From NCBI GenBank assembly GCA_003194525.1, contig NBIV01001032.1, positions 1-22,200 of the forward strand: DNA of 22,200 nt. Reading direction: 5' to 3'. Of this stretch, positions 18,307 to 22,200 are shown piece after piece. The notes below the pieces were generated by a model, which made no database searches, had not been told where the DNA came from, and worked only from the letters and a program-made list of their open reading frames with translations. The position numbers were made by a program, and so were the translations under genes. This DNA comes from Gracilariopsis chorda (lineage: Eukaryota > Rhodophyta > Florideophyceae > Gracilariales > Gracilariaceae). The number at the start of each line of letters is the position of its first letter. The first letter of the stretch is position 1.

Positions 18307-19043
18307 CTATCACTATTCCGCGTCCACTGGGTCACACTTTGCATGCACAGCAGCCCAACGAGTTGATTCATTTTGACTTTTGCTACATGTGCCCAGGAGA
18401 AAACGGCTTTCTGTATGTATTGGTAGTCAAGGATGACCGTAGCGGATATGTATGGCTCGTACCTGCAACAGAGACTACCTCTGATATGGTGGCCGACACA
18501 ATCATCAAATGGTTTGCATCGTTTGGTACCGTCAAGCAGTGGATCTGGGACTGCGGATCACATTTCAAGAATGACGTCGTTAGGTTATTGAAGGAAATTA
18601 CGAAGTCAGCTCATCATTTCACGCTGGCATACTGCCCTTGGTCTAACGGTACATTAGAAGTCGTGAATCGAGAATTGTTAAGAACTATGCGCGCTCCTCT
18701 GTCCGAATATCAACTACCAATCGCTTGCCGGCCCAACATCCTACCCATCGTTCAGTCCGCGCTTAATAACGCCTAGTTGTCACGCTTGGCTAACCACTGC
18801 CCTCTCACCGTGTTTACAGGGCACAACCAGGGCACTCCTCTTGCAGCAGTAGTGCATAAAGTACCTGGCAAAAAGGTGGTGATGAAGGTAGGCGACGTAC
18901 GACGGCGGCAACTACAGAACTTTGAGAACATTATGAGAGCACTGGAAGGCATGCAAAAGGATGAAGTGGACGACGAAGAAACGTCAGCAGGCAATCGATA
19001 CACACAATCGCAAAACCAATTTGCGAGCAATCAATTTCACTGA
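18307..19043 (+). pseudogene. pol: Integrase core of the second element, one in-frame stop
   Basis: Integrase would insert element cDNA. The frame enters at the array junction with TITIPRPLGH, just after where the H2C2 zinc finger should be. The DDE core is readable: Asp in LIHFDF, Asp in WIWDCGSHF and Glu in NGTLEVVNRE, with 35 residues between the last two. A TAG at 18774-18776 interrupts it, and the same frame continues with SRLANHCPLTVFTG up to 19043. A shift then occurs near 18985. The ATG at 18285 lies in the array LTR and is not a real start. All three catalytic residues survive. Confidence 0.88.
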
Positions 19044-19203
19044 CGGCGATTTTGTACTACGAGGAGTTATCAAGCGATCAAATAGTCGCAAGCCAGCGCT
19101 GAAGTGGACAGGCCCCTACCGTGTGATTGAATGCAAAAGTGAATACGTATTCCTGGTGGAATCTCTGTTAGACCACACTCGCATGGAAGTGCATGGACGT
19201 TGA
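18961..19203 (+). pseudogene. pol: Integrase C-terminal domain of the second element
   Basis: It continues the integrase in a shifted frame from about 18985. The segments AIDTHNRKTNLRAINFTDGD and KWTGPYRVIE show the GPY/F-type module common in Ty3/gypsy integrases. The frame ends at TGA 19201-19203 just after VHGR, where related elements usually run on to the chromodomain. The next ~50 bases are a degraded link. Confidence 0.8.
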
Positions 19204-19253
19204 CTCAAACTTTTCAGGAACTGTGATTTCGAGATAACTGAAGAAATTGTTGA

Positions 19254-19439
19254 TTGGCCTATCTGGAAGGTGTGATGCTACTCGTAGAAGATGTTTTCGA
19301 CATCAGGCGGCGCAAAGGGGCTGTAGAACCGCTGGTAGAATGGAGAGGATTTGCCGAGGACGAAACGGACTGGGTCACTCTCGGTTCTTTGCAGAATGAT
19401 GTACCTGTGCTTTTCAACGAATATCTGCCCGAGATGTAG
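19254..19439 (+). pseudogene. pol: Chromodomain at the C-terminus of the second element's Pol
   Basis: A 61-residue reading with chromodomain pattern: VEDVFDIRRRKG, then LVEWRGF, then DWVTLGSL and a final VLFNEYL. Such a domain on integrase targets insertion to modified histones in chromoviruses. It ends in TAG at 19437-19439. It follows the integrase C-terminus after a frame change and a stop at 19201-19203, so it is not joined to it as printed. Confidence 0.82.
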
Positions 19440-19579
19440 TACAGCGGAACACGCAGGCAGAAGCAAGTTGCTGCCTCTGTGTAGTCCTCTGCAGTTTTCA
19501 CTTACAGAATTACGGAGCGCTGTTGTAGCCAAATGAGGCATCAACTCACCTTGTACAGTAGATATTACTCTCAGCTAGG

Positions 19580-19669
19580 TAGCAAGTGCGTAGCTAACAA
19601 CTGCGTCGCTAGCTAATGCACGGCTGACAATTGCGTGGGTAACAAATGCGTGGCTGGCAACTGCGTGGG
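19580..19669 (+). repeat. Six degenerate 15-bp tandem repeats inside the LTR
   Basis: Six consecutive 15-base units starting at 19580, 19595, 19610, 19625, 19640 and 19655, with consensus close to TAACAACTGCGTGGC. A TGCG or TGCA core occurs at the same place in all six. The array lies upstream of the TATA-like box, in the likely U3 region, so it may be a regulatory repeat; that role is inference. Confidence 0.85.
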
Positions 19670-19714
19670 TTGCACTTTCTCGTATGCTACGCTTGGTAGT
19701 GAAGCTATCGTTCT

Positions 19715-19744
19715 TGCCGAGGTCAGCTGACAATCGTCTCGGCA
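19715..19744. repeat. Nested inverted repeat upstream of the LTR TATA box
   Basis: TGCCGAG at 19715-19721 and CTCGGCA at 19738-19744 are inverted copies. Between them lies the perfect 10-base palindrome GTCAGCTGAC (19722-19731). It ends 10 bases before the TATA-like box, so a protein-binding site is plausible. Confidence 0.65.
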
Positions 19745-19753
19745 GGGGGCGCT

Positions 19754-19762
19754 CATAAAAGG
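19754..19762 (+). promoter_or_regulatory. TATA-like box of the second element's LTR
   Basis: CATAAAAGG lies about 230 bases into the LTR. A short inverted repeat, GCCTTC at 19762-19767 and GAAGGC at 19778-19783, follows directly. Placement fits the U3/R border, but the start site is not visible. Confidence 0.5.
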
Positions 19763-19990
19763 CCTTCTACGTTCTTGGAAGGCAATTCACAACGCGGGAC
19801 ACGGCGAGTGAGGTGCCCGTTTGACTTGCAGCGCTCTTGTCTCTTAGTCCAGCTTTATTCTCTCTACACTACATCCGTGTTTCGGCTGTACTAGAGGCCT
19901 GGCCTCCGTCTTTCTGTCAACACGCAGATAGCTTTCGTAGACTGTCGTCTCTGTTACTTTCGCGGACGACCAACACTGGACAACAGTACA

Positions 19991-20232
19991 CTCCATCTTT
20001 CAGAGGACGGACTGAAAAAACAAGATAAGAACCACAATGGCTCGTGTATTTGGTCTTCAATGTCTTTGTGCTTATCATTGTTCGGGGACTTGGTCAAAAT
20101 TCTGGCCCAGTGTGTGTCTGAGGCCTCGGTGCACAGGCAGGTTCTGTAACCTTCCTTAGGAGGCGCGAGGGTAGCTGCTGTGGCAAGTTGCTTCTTTACC
20201 AGATCTAATGCTTCGGAGTGTCGGCAGCCCAG
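19991..20232 (-). pseudogene. pol: RNase H of the third element, cut by the second element's LTR
   Basis: After the RT frame ends (TGA at 20233-20235) the reading continues in shifted frames as RLDWAAD, then ALDLVKKQLATAATLAP, LCTEASDTHWA, QIHEPLWFLS and SERWS. The first catalytic Asp (normally TDAS) is Glu. The sequence stops at 19990/19991 directly after the SERWS codons, just before the region that normally holds the next catalytic Glu, because the plus-strand LTR begins there. Frame changes lie near 20215-20235. Confidence 0.78.
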
Positions 20233-20610
20233 TCAAGGCGCTCTCTTGGTTCGTTCACCAACTATCGGGCATGATTCCTCCAAAAGGCTTTGCAGTGGTT
20301 GCATCACGCGCGCATAGTCCCGGATGGATTTCTTCATTGAATTTGTTGCGCATAACAATTGCTGCTGCTGGTCTGCAGTTTGCGGTGCTTTCATCTTCAA
20401 TAAGACCTCAAAGTTCCTTCGATCAAATCGCACTCCTTCGGATGAAATACTTTTGAAATATAACTTGAATTCTGTTGTAAAGAAACAGGACTTATTTGGA
20501 TTCACTTTGAATCCTACTTCATGACACACATCTAGAAATGCTGCAATATCTGCTAGCAGTTTTTCTTCATTTTGGAGGTGGATGAGAAAATTATGTAGCC
20601 ATTGCAGCAT
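20233..20610 (-). pseudogene. pol: RT palm and thumb of the third element, catalytic Asp pair lost
   Basis: The 125-residue reading begins MLQWLHNFLIHL, where RTs of this type have an Asp-Asp pair after Leu; here it is His-Asn. It goes on with thumb and connection sequence (FLDVCHEVGFKVNPNKS, then YARVMQPLQSLLEE). It is separated from the N-terminal RT by a shift at the A-run near 20609-20615. Confidence 0.82.
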
Positions 20611-21242
20611 TTTTTCACTCTGTTCTCGAACTTTTCTAGTGTCACATCTTGGAAATGATTCCCAGAGGTCGTATCTCCTCAGGGATTTCTGGTTGGGGAG
20701 TAGATTTCCAATGGTGTCGGAATAGACATTACTTCCTGTGATAAATTGTCCAAAGGTAGCTGCCAGTACCCGTACGTAAGCCCAATGTTGGCAAAGTACT
20801 TACGTCCTGCACAATTTTGCATCAATGATTCCAGGTGAGGCGTTGCAGACTGAAGAGGTATGGTTCTGAAAATGGTTCCGCGCAGGTCGATGGTAAATCG
20901 TAGAGTGTCGATGCCTGGTTTCGGAACTGCCAGTGCGGCGCACCCCCACTTTGCTTGATCATTCTTGTACACGGCCCCATTTTTTTCTAGTTCCTTGATA
21001 GCATGTTTGATGAACATTCTTTGTGCTGTTGAGTACTGCCGTTGTGAATTGCGATACTGCTTGGCGTTTTGGTGTAAGTTTGATGGAAAGCGAGCGTAAG
21101 TCTCCAGGTGGGTATGATCCCAGTGAAGTGCGACGCCCTCAAGGAGGGATTCTTGGTACTTGAATGCTTTCCCGATATTATCGGTTGTGTAGTGTGTATA
21201 TGAACTACGCCCCATTATGGTGGGTATGGACACGTAGGACAC
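20611..21242 (-). pseudogene. pol: RT N-terminal half of the third element
   Basis: The reading 20679-21242 gives 187 residues. RT fingers are recognised from KELEKNGAVYKNDQAKWG and AVPKPG, then LRFTIDLRGT. Motif A reads FANIGLTYGYWQLPL, with Gly where the catalytic Asp belongs. A TGA at 20679-20681 ends the reading, and the same frame continues to the A-run near 20615 (GNHFQDVTLEKFENRV), where it shifts to the next piece. The first ~50 residues do not look like RT and may come from the inserted DNA or decayed linker. Confidence 0.8.
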
Positions 21243-21957
21243 GTTTTTGGGTCATTTGGCGGTTGGTTACAGTAGTGGATGTTGCCACGGAATGTGGAGT
21301 ATTTTAGTTAGTTTTATTTCTTATTTTCACGCCCATTTCTGGGAAGCTAGTACTTAGTGCGACGGCGCACTGCCGTCGCAGCAGTAAACCTTCCCCAACA
21401 AGGGATCCCAACCTGGGAAATTGGCTCTAGTTTTTACTGCTTGCGCGCGTGCTCTACTTCTCCTTGGAGGGAAACGCCAAGAACCACGGGACCTCTAAAC
21501 CCCTTGCACATCTAAAGGGACCCATCACTGGGAGTCATATTATTCCAATTGCATTGTGGTTTCTCCTTGTATAGGGATATTGTTACCGGCATTGCCGTTC
21601 GCTTCCGTCGCTCTTGCGACTCGCTTCGTCCTCTCTTCCTCCTCTTCACCCTTCCTTTTTCCCCTTTTTTTGGGTAGAACCTCCCGCTATCAGCGGCTTT
21701 CGTGTGCACAACCGCTTACAAACCCCCACTTACGTGGAAACCTACCTCTAACGAGGACGCATTCCCGCAGTCGCGGATACCGATTCTTGTCTTAAACCCT
21801 CTTGCGCTAGTCGCTAAGGGCCTCGGTCTTACAAACCGGCTCCGCCGTGCCACCTCTAGAGGGGCTCTACTCAACTGGGTTCACCTCCACGGAGGAAAGA
21901 TCCCGAAAGTCTTTCGGTGTTTTCCCCTTTGGGGCATTGCACCACACCCAGCTTAAT
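21243..21957. other. 715-bp non-coding insertion inside the third element
   Basis: No convincing coding sequence is seen on either strand. The stretch separates the pre-RT segment from RT, which should be near neighbours. It holds a strong hairpin (21358-21380). On the minus strand an 11-base stretch at about 21400-21410 (GGTTGGGATCC) resembles a Pol III B box at 9 of 11 bases, with an A-rich run downstream (about 21299-21331). An LTR-like span 21581-21946 begins TGTTACC and ends ACCACA. These could mark a SINE-like or LTR-like insertion, but I cannot name a family. Confidence 0.45.
21358..21380. repeat. Perfect 9-bp hairpin
   Basis: TGCGACGGC at 21358-21366 and GCCGTCGCA at 21372-21380 are perfect inverted copies around a five-base loop. 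A second 9-base inverted pair is AGCAGTAAA at 21380-21388 with TTTACTGCT at 21433-21441. It lies in the non-coding insertion. Confidence 0.75.
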
Positions 21958-22197
21958 TTAAAAAAAGTGGCTGTTTTTTCGCAGAAGGACTTGCAACCTC
22001 TCCTTGTTTGCAGCAGACAGTCCGTTCTTCTTCGCATCATCTACTGCAGACGTAATTGCTTTGTCGATCTCCGCAACCGTATCGGATCCAAACTCCGCCT
22101 TTAGGCATTCCGGGAGTTTGATGGAGTCTTCATCGATATTAGTATAATTGACGCCACGGTAGCTTGCTGGTGCATGTGTAAACTTCTCTTCCTGCAA
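21958..22197 (-). pseudogene. pol: Pre-RT Pol segment of the third element
   Basis: A reading of 79 residues with YTNIDEDSIKLPECLKAEFG and LQVLLRKNSHFF. Segments of this kind (a helical stretch ending in L-x-K-x-S-x-x-F) lie between protease and RT in many Ty3/gypsy Pol proteins. It stops at the T/A-rich edge near 21960, where the non-coding insertion begins. No catalytic motif is in this part. Its assignment to the third element rests on strand, order and spacing. Confidence 0.6.
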
Positions 22198-22200
22198 TTA

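Larger units (their letters stand above)
18307..19990 (+). mobile_element. Second Ty3/gypsy element, 3' part, interrupted by the array
   Basis: Plus-strand remnant: integrase core, integrase C-terminus, chromodomain and 3' LTR. Its 5' portion is missing here and should lie beyond the far end of the array if the array is a simple insertion. The protein style is what I recognise from Phytophthora Ty3/gypsy elements. Stops and shifts show it is old. Confidence 0.85.
19524..19990 (+). repeat. 3' LTR of the second element (about 467 bp)
   Basis: It begins TGTAGCC and ends CAGTACA, with TGTA/TACA termini. The right edge is firm because third-element RNase H sequence starts at 19991. The left edge is less sure (19521 or 19524), because no clear purine tract precedes it. 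It contains a 15-bp tandem repeat, a nested palindrome and a TATA-like box. The stretch 19440-19523 is 3' untranslated sequence with nothing else recognised. Confidence 0.68.
19991..22200 (-). mobile_element. Third Ty3/gypsy element, decayed, interrupted twice
   Basis: Minus-strand remnant reading right to left: a pre-RT segment (21958-22197), 715 bp of inserted non-coding DNA, RT (20233-21242), RNase H (19991-20232), then the second element's LTR. RT before RNase H, with no integrase between, fits Ty3/gypsy or a related family. It continues beyond the window on the right. Stops, shifts and lost catalytic residues make it the oldest layer. Confidence 0.8.

Noticed and set aside
21395..21480. 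tRNA gene on the minus strand
   Set aside because: A B-box-like stretch and a TAGAGCAC-like stretch are present, but I cannot fold acceptor and anticodon arms. At most it is tRNA-derived.
1..22200. A host defence, metabolic or toxin system
   Set aside because: Every recognisable domain belongs to an LTR retrotransposon. No host gene is visible.

Overview
This window is a stack of LTR retrotransposons and contains no recognisable host gene. The organism is probably an oomycete. The evidence is the style of the flanking Ty3/gypsy integrase, chromodomain and RNase H sequences, which I recognise as Phytophthora-like. That is recognition from memory, not a database search. Everything on the minus strand from 1 to 18306 is one element family repeated head to tail.

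Layout. Positions 1-18306 hold a tandem array of a roughly 5.1 kb chromovirus-type Ty3/gypsy element, read right to left. Neighbouring units share one 243-246 bp LTR (TGCAACAA...TTGTTACA in element sense). I name the units A (1-2931, cut by the window edge), B (2932-8047), C (8048-13173) and D (13174-18306). Each complete unit runs LTR, tRNA-primer site, gag, protease, reverse transcriptase, RNase H, integrase with a GPY/F module and chromodomain, purine tract, next LTR. The best reading of gag is in B (no break after the capsid start) and of RT in C. Most differences between units are one-base changes in homopolymer length, so every unit has broken frames. These may be sequencing errors, real decay, or both. 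A few true substitutions exist, one of which removes a zinc-binding Cys in the integrase of C.

At 18306/18307 the array stops abruptly inside the integrase of a second, plus-strand Ty3/gypsy element (18307-19990). That element keeps a decayed integrase and chromodomain and a 3' LTR with six 15-bp tandem repeats and a TATA-like box. Its LTR ends at 19990 inside the RNase H sequence of a third, minus-strand Ty3/gypsy element (19991 to the window end). The third element's RT has lost its catalytic aspartates, and it is itself interrupted by 715 bp of non-coding DNA (21243-21957). The order of events is therefore: third element, then second element, then array.

How the genes work together: Gag would form the particle, protease cuts the polyprotein, RT and RNase H make cDNA primed from a tRNA at the primer site, and integrase inserts it, with the chromodomain guiding it to marked chromatin. 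No single unit as printed encodes this set without breaks. The most interesting structure is the shared-LTR tandem array and a UGA stop inside the chromodomain common to all three readable units.
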